DNA of 64,000 bases. It comes from Prevotellaceae bacterium UBA4332 (GTDB lineage Bacteria; Bacteroidota; Bacteroidia; Bacteroidales; Bacteroidaceae). The translations under genes and the position numbers were made by a program. The notes under the pieces are model-generated. The model saw nothing but the letters and a program-made list of their open reading frames with translations, did not search any database and was not told where the DNA came from. The DNA lies in assembly GCA_002394365.1 (NCBI GenBank), contig DGTQ01000011.1, positions 75,354-139,353 of the forward strand. Reading direction: 5' to 3'. Below, piece after piece: positions 8,106 to 15,192 of this stretch. Numbering within the stretch: the first letter of the stretch is position 1; each line of letters starts with the position of its first letter.

Positions 8106-8137
8106 CAAAGGTACAAAAAAGATTTGATATTAGCAAA
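8106..8137 (-). promoter_or_regulatory. Promoter of the vapE-like gene
   Basis: The minus strand shows TTTG (8134-8137), a 20-nt spacer and TACCTTTG (8106-8113). It lies inside the inverted repeats, so the unit carries its own host-type promoter. Confidence 0.85.
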
Positions 8138-8156
8138 TCTTTTGAGGTGTAAAATG

Positions 8157-8237
8157 ACCTAAAAGTGACCTGTCTGATAGACAGGTCACTTGTGTCAACC
8201 CCAGTATCCATGCGGAGTTCCGAAGGATAAGTGAGGT
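8157..8237 (-). repeat. Right terminal inverted repeat of the VapE unit
   Basis: The reverse complement matches the left repeat from ACCTCACTTA inward. The hairpin is AAGTGACCTGTCT / AGACAGGTCACTT (8163-8175 and 8179-8191, loop GAT). Relative to the left hairpin, an A-T pair has become G-C in both arms, preserving the stem. Confidence 0.85.
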
Positions 8238-8268
8238 ATGTGAGGTATTTTTGACAAATTCTTTTTTT

Positions 8269-9594
8269 CTACATGAGCAGGAGGTTTTGCACGTAGTAGG
8301 CAAGGATGCCACAGATATAGCCTGCAAAGGCGAGCGGAGTGATGTGGCGTATGTACCATCCGAAGGAGATATTCTCCAGTCCCATGACAACCACGCCCGC
8401 TGCACTGCCTATGATGAGCATCGAACCACCCACGCCAGCACAGTAAGAGAGCAGCTGCCAGAAGACGCCGTCAACGGCATATTGCGACAGGGTTGGGTCG
8501 GCGAGTATCATTTCAGCTGTAGGTATGCTGTACATCTTCATGGCTCCAGCCACGAGAGGCACGTTGTCCACCACGCTCGACAGTATGCCTATGGCACCCG
8601 TTACGAAATAGCTGTTGCCTATGGTTTCCTCAAGCCATGCGCCAACAGCACGTAGTACTCCCGTTTCCGACAATACGGCAACAGACATCAGTATGCCGAG
8701 GAAGAAGAGTATGGTGGTCATATCTATGCGCGAGAGCAGTCGGCTGATGCGCTTTGCGGTAGCGTCATGCTCACCCTTTTTCCAGTTTATCACTTCAGTA
8801 ACAAACCACAGCGTGCCCAGCACGAGCAGTATGCCCATGAAGGCAGGCAGGTCGGTAAGGTTATGGTAGATAGGCACAGAGCACAGTCCGCCTACTCCTA
8901 TAAAGAATACGAGGTTACGCTGCCATGTGGTAACGGCGCTCACCTCTTTCTCTGCCTTGTCGTTGGCAGGAAGCGGCAACGGTCCTCTCAGTCGATACTG
9001 CACGATAAAGGCAGGTACCACGAAGGCGAGCAGCGAGGGGATGAATATTTCGCGTATCACGCCTGATGCCGTTATCATGCCACCATTCCATATCATGATG
9101 GTGGTAACATCGCCGATAGGCGAGAAAGCACCACCAGCGTTGGCAGCTATGATAACCATTGAGGCATACCATATACGGTCGCGATGGTCGCTCACGAGCT
9201 TGCGCAGTATCATAATCATCACTATTGAGGTGGTCAGGTTATCCAGCACGGCAGAAAGCAGCAAGGTCATGAAACCTATCTTCCAGAGCAGTGCACCCTT
9301 GCTCTTTGAGTAGAGCAGCCCCCTCACGAAGTTGAAACCACCATACTGGTCAACAACCTCCACTATCGTCATGGCTCCCATGAGGAAGAACAGCGTAGTG
9401 CCAGCCTCTCCCAGGTTCTTCTCTATCGTGGCGTTGAGCATTTCGGTGTTGCCATCTGTGCCGCCTAAGGCATAGAGAGCCCAGCATACCACACACATCA
9501 GCAGCGCTATTGCTGCCTTATTAATCTTAGTTACGTTCTCGAGCGCTATGAGCAAATAGCCCAGACAAAATGCGCATACTATTATCGTTGTCAT
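8269..9594 (-). CDS. nhaD: NhaD-type Na+/H+ antiporter
   Basis: An inner-membrane sodium/proton antiporter of the ion transporter superfamily, 441 residues with about 11-12 hydrophobic segments. Family landmarks visible are LSAVLDNLTTSIVMIMIL, the membrane re-entrant motif GGAFSPIGDVTTIMIW, the second half's SSVVDNVPLVAGAMKMY, and GSAAGVVVMG near the end. These two DN/GD-type pairs give the pseudo-symmetric halves of the family. It would export Na+ and support pH homeostasis. The gene reads towards the VapE unit, which lies just past its stop. The upstream leader is made of TTTATACTTTA-type repeats, and I find no clear TAnnTTTG box there. Confidence 0.93.
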   Translation of the reverse strand: MTTIIVCAFCLGYLLIALENVTKINKAAIALLMCVVCWALYALGGTDGNTEMLNATIEKNLGEAGTTLFFLMGAMTIVEVVDQYGGFNFVRGLLYSKSKGALLWKIGFMTLLLSAVLDNLTTSIVMIMILRKLVSDHRDRIWYASMVIIAANAGGAFSPIGDVTTIMIWNGGMITASGVIREIFIPSLLAFVVPAFIVQYRLRGPLPLPANDKAEKEVSAVTTWQRNLVFFIGVGGLCSVPIYHNLTDLPAFMGILLVLGTLWFVTEVINWKKGEHDATAKRISRLLSRIDMTTILFFLGILMSVAVLSETGVLRAVGAWLEETIGNSYFVTGAIGILSSVVDNVPLVAGAMKMYSIPTAEMILADPTLSQYAVDGVFWQLLSYCAGVGGSMLIIGSAAGVVVMGLENISFGWYIRHITPLAFAGYICGILAYYVQNLLLM

Positions 9595-9599
9595 ACTTC

Positions 9600-9715
9600 T
9601 TTTATACTTCTTACTTTATTCTTTATACTTTATACTTTACTTGGAGGGGAGTACTCCTTCACTCCTCCTTACTCCCTTTTACTCCTCCTTAAACTCCTTA
9701 AAGTTAAAACTTTCT
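9600..9715. repeat. Low-complexity dispersed repeats between nhaD and the next gene
   Basis: Two repeat types lie side by side: CTTTATACTTTATACTTTAC and the CTCCTTACTCC type. The second type extends into the upstream gene and encodes its last 13 codons and stop. Confidence 0.7.
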
Positions 9716-10226
9716 CTCCCGTAATGATTACGGGGTCTCCCACATTCTCGTAGGTCAGTTCGCGATAATGGCTTATCTGTACGCACGCCATACTGCCGTC
9801 TGCAGCAACGAAGGTGCGCAGACGGGTACCGCCCTGCATGAGCGACTGAGGCAACTCCTGCACCTTGTCGTTATTTACGAAAGCCTTTACCTTGTCCAGA
9901 GCATCAATGTCGTAATACAACTGTTTATATACCACCTTGCTGCCCGTTGGCTCATACACCATGCACCTGTTTTTGGCAAGCAGCACATAGAGGGCATAGC
10001 AGCAACCTATGAGTCCGAACATATAGAAAGCACTTGTGAAATTGGGGTTGCTTACGATACCCACCTGCGGAATCATTATGAGCATTATGCCCACCAGCAT
10101 AATTACGATGCCCTTTACTACGTTTCCTACATCCATACGCTTGACGCATTTGCCCTTGCTCAGCATATATGCGTCATCAAGTGTGGACACGCCAGTGCCC
10201 ACAACATTACTATTGTTGTTTTGCAT
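9669..10226 (-). CDS. Unknown membrane protein with repeat-derived C-terminus
   Basis: A 185-residue protein I do not recognise. Two hydrophobic segments lie at about residues 38-57 (VVKGIVIMLVGIMLIMIPQV) and 66-84 (FYMFGLIGCCYALYVLL). They are followed by a soluble domain of about 90 residues with alternating strands (MVYEPTGSKVVYKQLYYDID..., TYENVGDPVIITGEK). The final residues VLTLRSLRRSKRE and the stop codon are encoded by a GGAGTTTAAGGAG-type dispersed repeat, so the original C-terminus may have been replaced. It is co-oriented with the genes on either side. The leader contains the AACTCTAAACTC type of repeat and no clear promoter box. Confidence 0.7.
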   Translation of the reverse strand: MQNNNSNVVGTGVSTLDDAYMLSKGKCVKRMDVGNVVKGIVIMLVGIMLIMIPQVGIVSNPNFTSAFYMFGLIGCCYALYVLLAKNRCMVYEPTGSKVVYKQLYYDIDALDKVKAFVNNDKVQELPQSLMQGGTRLRTFVAADGSMACVQISHYRELTYENVGDPVIITGEKVLTLRSLRRSKRE

Positions 10227-10286
10227 TATTTGTTTATGTTATGATAGTTTGTAAAACTCTAAACTCTAAACTCTAAACACTCAACT

Positions 10287-10368
10287 TATCTCCCCCTTGG
10301 GTTTCTGTCCCCCGATAACGGGGGAATTGAAGGGGGTTATAAGACCATTGAGAGCGAGAGGGGGTTGT
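10287..10368. repeat. Intergenic GC-rich dispersed repeat
   Basis: CTCCCCCTTGGG, the hairpin CCCCCGATAACGGGGG, GAAGGGGG and GAGAGCGAGAGGGGG. This is the same architecture as the repeats at 6564 and 27091. Confidence 0.75.
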
Positions 10369-10372
10369 TCAA

Positions 10373-10816
10373 TCAAATCACTATCATACGCAAAGCATAA
10401 ACATAATACTCGCAGGCTCTCGTCACGTTGTTTGGCGACGGAGCACCTGTGAACACGTTGTTGCGAGTGGAACAAAGGCTGGCAAGAAGCCTGTCGGCAT
10501 GAAGCGCCAGCTGCTTCATGCTCAGGTTATGGCATAGTCTTATTATACGCGAGAGAGAGAAGCCGCTCGATGTGGTCGTTGTCACTATTCGGCGCACTGG
10601 CACCGTCTGTGGCACCTGTGGTGCCTCGCTCACTATGCCCGAAGCATCCGAAAGGCATGAAGCCACGCTCTCTATATCCTCGCCTGCTGATGATGTCTGG
10701 GTGCATAGCTCTCTCTCCTCCTCCTCTGTTGTTGCTTGAGAGAAAGAGGGGGCAGACATCGTTACCACAAATGTGACAACGAACAGTGCGAGCAATATGT
10801 AGATTATCCTTTTCAC
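10373..10816 (-). CDS. Unknown secreted protein
   Basis: A 147-residue protein I do not recognise. The GTG start at 10816 gives a good signal peptide (MKRIIYILLALFVVTFVVTMSAPSFSQA). The mature part is rich in Ser, Thr and Glu at first (TTEEEERELCTQTSS), then a helical C-terminal half (SLSRIIRLCHNLSMKQLALHADRLL...). It begins 43 nt downstream of the stop codon of the outer-membrane barrel gene and probably forms an operon with it. I cannot support a function beyond export to the periplasm or surface. Confidence 0.65.
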   Translation of the reverse strand: MKRIIYILLALFVVTFVVTMSAPSFSQATTEEEERELCTQTSSAGEDIESVASCLSDASGIVSEAPQVPQTVPVRRIVTTTTSSGFSLSRIIRLCHNLSMKQLALHADRLLASLCSTRNNVFTGAPSPNNVTRACEYYVYALRMIVI

Positions 10817-10858
10817 AAAGAGAGAATAGACTATAGTCAGAACAGAGGGGAGGTGATT

Positions 10859-12625
10859 TTACCAGCAGTAGGTAGCTCCGAGCGAGACGCTGCGCTTGCC
10901 AAAGTGCTGGTCGATGAGGTTGTTGCCCCTTAGGTCGAAGTTCCATCTGCCTACACGCTTCGATACGAGCAGCGTGGCAGAGAGATTGGCTGGCACGTCG
11001 ATGTAGAGATGTTCGTCATCGCTGAAGTCTATCTTGCTGCTATAGATGATGGTGGGCACGATGCGCCAGCCCGAAGCAAGATTGAGAGCTGGCTGAAGAC
11101 GCAGGCGCACAAAGTTGTGGAAGAAGTCGCCATCCTCCGAGGTTGACACCTTGTAGTGGTAATAGTTGGCAGCTGCCGTGAGGCGCATGATGCCTAAGCC
11201 CAAAGTGCTGGTAATGCCCGTCTGGAGCAGGTTGTCGTGGTTTATGTTGCTTGCCTCTGCACGATTGTTGTAGTGGGCATTGCTCACGAGTGCCTCGAGG
11301 GTGAAGCCACCCTTCTGGTGGGTGTATTTCAGTTCAGAGAGATACAGCTCGTGGGGTTTTACCTCCTTTAGATAAGCGACATGGGGAACATCGGACATGG
11401 AGGACGAGGAGACTGTAAGGAAAGAGGCGAAGACGGGGGTGATGATATTGCGCTCGAACGAGCCCTTCAGCACATCGTACTTGCCTATGTTGCCATATAT
11501 GCTGGCATTATAGATGTTCTCCCACTGGCTGTGGTTGTAGCTCTTGCGCTGGGTGTGGGCATCATCCCAGTATTCCTCTATGTCATTCTGCATGTAGTTG
11601 TATGACCTCAGGCGGTCGCCTATGGCAAAGTTTATGCCCTTCACGTTGAACGTCAGCTGACTGTAGAAATCACAGTAGTAGAACCAGTCTTTATAGTCAG
11701 CACCCTCGGGGGTCTCCTGCGTAGCACCCATCTCCACGCCAGCCATGAGGCTGAACCTGTCAGAGAAAGGTATGAAGTATTCACCGCAGATGCTTGGAGC
11801 GAAATTGCGATAGCGGGTAGAGGTGGACGTGACATCGAAGTAATCTATGCGTGAGAGCATAGTGTTATAGAACAGAGCACCCTGAAACTTAAACTCCGCA
11901 CCTCGCTCGTTCAGCTTGCGGGTGTAGATAGCGTCCAGGTTCAGGTAACGGTCGTAGGAGTAAGATCCCACGTCGCGCATTGTCAGCTTGCCATATCTCT
12001 GCGTCAGCTGCAGCAGGAGGTTGTCCTTATCGTTTATGTCCCATGACATTCCCGCCGTAGCCGCCTCGCCGTGGGAGTGGGTCTCCATTATGTAGTCCTT
12101 GCCGTGCTTCAGGCTGCCCTCCAGGTTTCCCCACACGAGCATGTTGTCCTTCTTGTATTTTACGGAGTTGAAGGTAGTCAGGCTGCCATAGGAGTCAGCC
12201 TTTACCGCGATGCTGCCCGACGTTCCCTCCCTGCTGTCGCGATAATACACGTCGATAACCTTCGTATAGGCATCATTACCCTTCGATGCGGCAGGGTGGG
12301 TCGTTATCTCGATATACGCCACCTCCTCGGCTCGCGTGTTGGAGAGAAAGAGCTCGGGGTCAGTAAGCAGCAAGAGGTCGTTCTGGTGTATCTCGTAGTT
12401 GTCAAAAGTTATGTCGTCAACGGTCGTAGCATTATCGAGGCTCATGACATTAGGACACATAAGCAGGATGTCGAGCAGCGATTCCTTGCCCGTCAGGTTT
12501 GGTATCTCGTCCACATGGATAGTGTAGCCATCAGCCCCCTGCTCTATTATCTCGGCAGAAACTTCTGTTGAGGTAAAGAGGGCAAGCACTGAGTTGAGCA
12601 ACAATAAGAACAGGGTTTTCTTCAT
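10859..12625 (-). CDS. TonB-dependent-receptor-like outer membrane beta-barrel protein
   Basis: A 588-residue protein with a signal peptide (MKKTLFLLLLNSVLALFTSTEVSA). A short region follows that resembles a degraded plug: EEVAYIEITTHPAASKGNDAYTKVIDVYYRD parallels the plug segment IEKIEVITNPSA...GVINI of TonB receptors. The remainder is a long alternating aromatic/polar barrel ending in a terminal Trp, as needed for outer-membrane insertion. It has no N-terminal carboxypeptidase-regulatory domain and no evident TonB box, and it is shorter than SusC proteins. It probably takes up or binds a ligand at the surface, but the substrate is unknown. It has its own strong promoter. Confidence 0.8.
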   Translation of the reverse strand: MKKTLFLLLLNSVLALFTSTEVSAEIIEQGADGYTIHVDEIPNLTGKESLLDILLMCPNVMSLDNATTVDDITFDNYEIHQNDLLLLTDPELFLSNTRAEEVAYIEITTHPAASKGNDAYTKVIDVYYRDSREGTSGSIAVKADSYGSLTTFNSVKYKKDNMLVWGNLEGSLKHGKDYIMETHSHGEAATAGMSWDINDKDNLLLQLTQRYGKLTMRDVGSYSYDRYLNLDAIYTRKLNERGAEFKFQGALFYNTMLSRIDYFDVTSTSTRYRNFAPSICGEYFIPFSDRFSLMAGVEMGATQETPEGADYKDWFYYCDFYSQLTFNVKGINFAIGDRLRSYNYMQNDIEEYWDDAHTQRKSYNHSQWENIYNASIYGNIGKYDVLKGSFERNIITPVFASFLTVSSSSMSDVPHVAYLKEVKPHELYLSELKYTHQKGGFTLEALVSNAHYNNRAEASNINHDNLLQTGITSTLGLGIMRLTAAANYYHYKVSTSEDGDFFHNFVRLRLQPALNLASGWRIVPTIIYSSKIDFSDDEHLYIDVPANLSATLLVSKRVGRWNFDLRGNNLIDQHFGKRSVSLGATYCW

Positions 12626-12662
12626 GCGTTGGACGAAAGTAGTTTTTTTTTCTTTCAGGCTG

Positions 12663-12694
12663 CAAAGGTACTACTTTTTTCCCGAATAACCAAA
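12663..12694 (-). promoter_or_regulatory. Promoter of the barrel-protein operon
   Basis: TTTG (12691-12694), 20-nt spacer and TACCTTTG (12663-12670), read on the minus strand, about 38 nt before the ATG at 12625. Confidence 0.88.
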
Positions 12695-12714
12695 AACATT
12701 GCGGCAGCCACGAG

Positions 12715-12806
12715 TTATTAAGGAGTTAAAGGAGTTAGAGGAGTTAAAGGAGTTTAACTTTCGGAAGTAGAAAGGGAAGTAGAAAGGGAAGTAAAAAAAG
12801 GAAGTA
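12715..12806. repeat. GGAGTTAAA / GGAAGTAAAA-type dispersed repeats
   Basis: Tandem GGAGTTAAAGGAGTTAGAG is followed by GGAAGTAGAAAGGGAAGTAG. The same two types occur at 9650 and 55184 and inside the coding region at 60526. The rest of the gap up to 13134 holds an orphan promoter and no gene that I can support. Confidence 0.7.
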
Positions 12807-12927
12807 AAAAAGGGGTTCATCCGACATTTCGAGTGATGTGGCAGTCGTGTAGGGCGAGAATACTATAATATATAATAAGGTGTAAGGTTTCTCTTTCTTT
12901 TTTAATAAAGTTAACTTGTTCTAGGGG

Positions 12928-12959
12928 CAAAGATAAGGAAAAAAAATTGAATGTGCAAA
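12928..12959 (-). promoter_or_regulatory. Orphan promoter, possible small RNA start
   Basis: A good minus-strand promoter, TTTG (12956-12959), 20-nt spacer, TATCTTTG (12928-12935), faces a stretch with no open reading frame. The downstream sequence to about 12800 ends in CCCCTTTTTT, so a short transcript of roughly 120 nt is possible. I see no strong hairpin before that T run. Confidence 0.5.
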
Positions 12960-13134
12960 GAAAAAAGCAAAATTCTTAGGAAAATTTTTACTTTGAACTC
13001 TTGAACATCTCTATTTCTGCATTATAACGAGATACTATTTCCCTCAAGGTAAGGATGCTGGCGTGGGACTATTATGGCTATGAAATTTTCCATATAAGGA
13101 GACAGGGCATTGAGGCGACTAAGATTCAGGGCGT

Positions 13135-13305
13135 TCATACTAATTCAAGATTCATTTCAGCCATAGCAAGCCTGCGAGATACCTCTCTCTCCTCCAGCTC
13201 CCTGTTTACACGCTGTTGCCACTTCTGCTTATAGTCTCTGTATGCTCTCACTGAATCCCTGAAAGCTCCGAGTGGACGAGTAAATTGTACCTTATTCTCT
13301 TTCAT
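13135..13305 (-). CDS. Small basic helical protein, unknown
   Basis: A 56-residue protein starting MKENKVQFTRPLG. The longer frame from 13362 cannot be used, because its first codons overlap the promoter at 13332-13363. The sequence is strongly helical and charged (YRDYKQKWQQRVNRELEEREVSRRLAMAEMNLE), suggesting a coiled coil or a small partner protein. There is no signal peptide. I do not recognise the family. A consensus promoter 30 nt upstream supports expression. Confidence 0.6.
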   Translation of the reverse strand: MKENKVQFTRPLGAFRDSVRAYRDYKQKWQQRVNRELEEREVSRRLAMAEMNLELV

Positions 13306-13331
13306 AATTTCCGTCACATTATATCTTGTTG

Positions 13332-13363
13332 CAAAGTTAGGAAATATTTTTGTTTTCTGCAAA
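13332..13363 (-). promoter_or_regulatory. Promoter of the 56-residue protein gene
   Basis: TTTG (13360-13363), 20-nt spacer, TAACTTTG (13332-13339) on the minus strand. It decides the start codon of the downstream gene. Confidence 0.85.
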
Positions 13364-13504
13364 TTATTCTTGAAAAATCGTTGTTCATGCTCTGCAGTCT
13401 GACTGCTGATTTCAGCCCGCAGGTGCTGAGCCTTTATGGGCTGTCGCTAAGCTTCTAAATAACAAAGTAGGTTAGTTTGTTAGTTAAGTGCATATGAATA
13501 GTCT

Positions 13505-13557
13505 AAAAAACACCCGACGACGAGTCATCAGTCTTTTTTATGGCTCATCATCGGGTG
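13505..13557 (-). terminator. Intrinsic terminator of the two-gene membrane operon
   Basis: On the minus strand, CACCCGATGATGAGCCA pairs with TGACTCGTCGTCGGGTG over 17 positions, using G-U pairs that would be mismatches on the plus strand, and is followed by TTTTTT. The wobble pattern fixes the direction of transcription. Confidence 0.9.
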
Positions 13558-13646
13558 CAAGGGGTCAAAAAAATGTCATTGTGATTATAAATGCATTCTC
13601 CTGTACATTGAAGTGAATCCCTAATATAATGCTTCCATGAATCTAT

Positions 13647-14357
13647 CTATTTTCTTGAAACAATAACATTCATCAAACCTACAATTTCATTGGTAAGTTT
13701 TCCGTCTTCACCAGTATGAATGCGAATGACAGGTTCAACAATACTATTCATGTTGATAATAACCGTATAGTCATGGATGGTTCTGTCATTTCCTTGAATA
13801 AATTCTGTATTCTTCTTGGCCGTTGTTCCTCCAATTATGGCACCAGCAGGTCCCGCAACGACATCTCCAACTATAGCTCGCCCTATCACACTGCCATTCT
13901 TTGATTTTGTCACAGCGGTTATTTTACCTTTAATCACTCGAGGATTGTCGCTAAAAGTACAAGACATAACATCCTTGAAAGCATACTCTTTGCCCAGGAT
14001 AAAAACCCTTTTTGAACTTTCATACACATGTATCTCTGAATTGAGGTCAAGTTCTTTAATTAAGATGGTTTTGTCTGGAGTCCCATTTGTTGCAAAGAAT
14101 TGTTGCTTTAATGCTTCATATTCCTGTGTTTGTGCTTTCAATCTTTCTTCTCTTTTTAAACGAGCCTGCTCTCTTATTTCTTTTCTTGTTTCTTCTTCTG
14201 AACTTGCTACAATCATCATAATAATGAAGAAAACAATGATGCCAATGACAATCATCCATACCCAACCAGCAATATTCCCATGCTCATCAAACGATCCGCC
14301 ACCGAGAACTGCAAATAGTAATAAAATGAGTGACGATAAAATAAATTTAGTTTTCAT
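13647..14357 (-). CDS. Membrane protein with coiled coil and glycine-zipper segment, unknown
   Basis: A 236-residue protein I do not recognise. It has a signal-like first hydrophobic segment (about 1-18) and a second membrane segment (about 33-50, WVWMIVIGIIVFFIIMMIV). A charged coiled coil follows (EEETRKEIREQARLKREERLKAQ), then a beta-rich domain. That domain contains a Gly/Ala run, VIGRAIVGDVVAGPAGAIIGG, typical of proteins that pack small residues in or on membranes. Its ATG overlaps the stop codon of the upstream VanZ-like gene (ATGA), so the two are translationally coupled. The block is more AT-rich than the housekeeping genes around it. Confidence 0.7.
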   Translation of the reverse strand: MKTKFILSSLILLLFAVLGGGSFDEHGNIAGWVWMIVIGIIVFFIIMMIVASSEEETRKEIREQARLKREERLKAQTQEYEALKQQFFATNGTPDKTILIKELDLNSEIHVYESSKRVFILGKEYAFKDVMSCTFSDNPRVIKGKITAVTKSKNGSVIGRAIVGDVVAGPAGAIIGGTTAKKNTEFIQGNDRTIHDYTVIINMNSIVEPVIRIHTGEDGKLTNEIVGLMNVIVSRK

Positions 14358-14800
14358 GCTTTTTCTTTTTTTATTATTGTAAACAGAATAATTGAAAGTA
14401 TATAGCTAAGTAAATCCATATAGTCAAAAGTTCCAGGAAGTATTCCTACGTATTGCATCACTTCTGATATTATAGCCAGAAATGGAAGTATATACAGAAA
14501 ACACCGATAAACATTATTCTTATCTTTTCCCCATATAGAATCTATAATAAACATATAAGCGAATAACCATAAACCAGCAGGCATATTATACTTAACCCAT
14601 CCATACACGTTAGGCATTTCGACATTGTTTCTAAAATTTTCAATATCCTCTGTTAGGCCTAAGCCACGAAAACAATCAAACATTATCAGGCTTTCACTTC
14701 GATATCGAACGTATATAAGACCACCAACAATCAACACCGCAACCCCAATGATTGCCTCCAAAATTCGTGTAAGGATGTCTTTATCAAAACTTTTTTTCAT
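14354..14800 (-). CDS. VanZ-like membrane protein
   Basis: A 148-residue protein with about four membrane segments. The C-terminal half carries the VanZ-like pattern: a WLFAYMFIIDSIW helix, then ILPFLAIISEVMQY and GTFDYMDLLSYILSIILF. In VanZ-like proteins the E and D residues between helices are conserved. The family is named after a teicoplanin-resistance accessory protein, but its biochemical role is generally unknown. I start it at the ATG at 14800 (MKKSFDKD), not at the TTG at 14818. The gene follows directly on a candidate structured RNA leader and overlaps the next gene by 4 nt. Confidence 0.7.
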   Translation of the reverse strand: MKKSFDKDILTRILEAIIGVAVLIVGGLIYVRYRSESLIMFDCFRGLGLTEDIENFRNNVEMPNVYGWVKYNMPAGLWLFAYMFIIDSIWGKDKNNVYRCFLYILPFLAIISEVMQYVGILPGTFDYMDLLSYILSIILFTIIKKEKA

Positions 14801-14825
14801 AATTCTCACTTTTATCAAAGAAAGC

Positions 14826-15013
14826 GTGGTACTGATATACCACTTCTTCGAATAGAGGTCGTGAGAATTACCTTGAGTTGAGAAGGAGTAACCAGCCCAC
14901 GCTATAAGCGCGAACCGTTAACACCGTCCTTGCAACTCTTAGAAGTTTCTCACGTTTCTATTCGCAAGTCGAGCATAACGCTTCGTTGTTTCAATAAGTC
15001 GATGTTCCAAAGA
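14826..15013 (-). ncRNA. Candidate structured RNA: free small RNA or leader of the VanZ-like operon
   Basis: There is no open frame here, but a nested series of complementary segments forms a long interrupted rod. CGAATAG (14849-14855) pairs with CTATTCG (14958-14964), CGTGAGAA (14860-14867) with TTCTCACG (14947-14954), GAGTTG (14875-14880) with CAACTC (14933-14938), and AAGGA (14883-14887) with TCCTT (14927-14931). A separate hairpin GTGGTA/TACCAC (14826-14843) sits next to the VanZ-like start. A promoter at 15020-15049 points into it on the minus strand. The rod-with-bubbles layout and ~190-nt length resemble 6S RNA, but a cis-acting leader fits equally well. Confidence 0.6.
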
Positions 15014-15019
15014 ACGCTA

Positions 15020-15049
15020 CAAAATTACAATTTTTTTTCTTATTTCAAT
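15020..15049 (-). promoter_or_regulatory. Promoter of the structured RNA / VanZ-like operon
   Basis: The minus strand reads ATTG (15046-15049), an 18-nt spacer and TAATTTTG (15020-15027). Transcription would start at about 15013, exactly at the edge of the paired region. Confidence 0.7.
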
Positions 15050-15136
15050 TGTATAAATGAAAAAAAATAGACAAAAGTGTACGCCGTCTACATCAATTTT
15101 TATAAAAAATATTGTAAGATACTTCTTATATTTCAT

Positions 15137-15167
15137 TTTGTTATTTGAAAGAAAATGCTTAATTTTG
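15137..15167 (+). promoter_or_regulatory. Promoter of the DUF488 gene pair
   Basis: TTTG (15137-15140), 19-nt spacer, TAATTTTG (15160-15167), about 25 nt before the ATG at 15193. Confidence 0.85.
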
Positions 15168-15192
15168 CAACCATAAAATAAACATTTATGCA

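Larger units (their letters stand above)
6690..8237. mobile_element. Candidate 1.55-kb mobile unit: VapE ATPase gene between terminal inverted repeats
   Basis: A single minus-strand gene with its own promoter is enclosed by ~80-bp imperfect inverted repeats, 6690-6771 and 8157-8237. Both ends start ACCTCACTTA and share TTCGGAACTCCGCATG, ATACTGGG and a 13-bp-stem hairpin built from AAGTGACC(T). The unit lies intergenically, ending 31 bases from the stop codon of nhaD. No transposase or integrase is encoded, and no target-site duplication is obvious. Either the VapE-like ATPase is itself involved in mobility or replication, or the unit is moved in trans; both are inference. Confidence 0.7.

Noticed and set aside
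8251..8655. 134-codon plus-strand frame over the end of nhaD and the VapE unit border
   Set aside because: It is antisense to the well-supported nhaD membrane segments and has no promoter.
8269..9594. Interruption of nhaD by the VapE unit
   Set aside because: The nhaD frame is complete with its stop at 8269, and the unit ends 31 bases outside it.
10487..10946. Minus-strand frame overlapping the start of the secreted 147-aa gene
   Set aside because: It runs through the C-terminal barrel strand of the preceding gene, has no signal peptide, and competes with a frame that has a good one.
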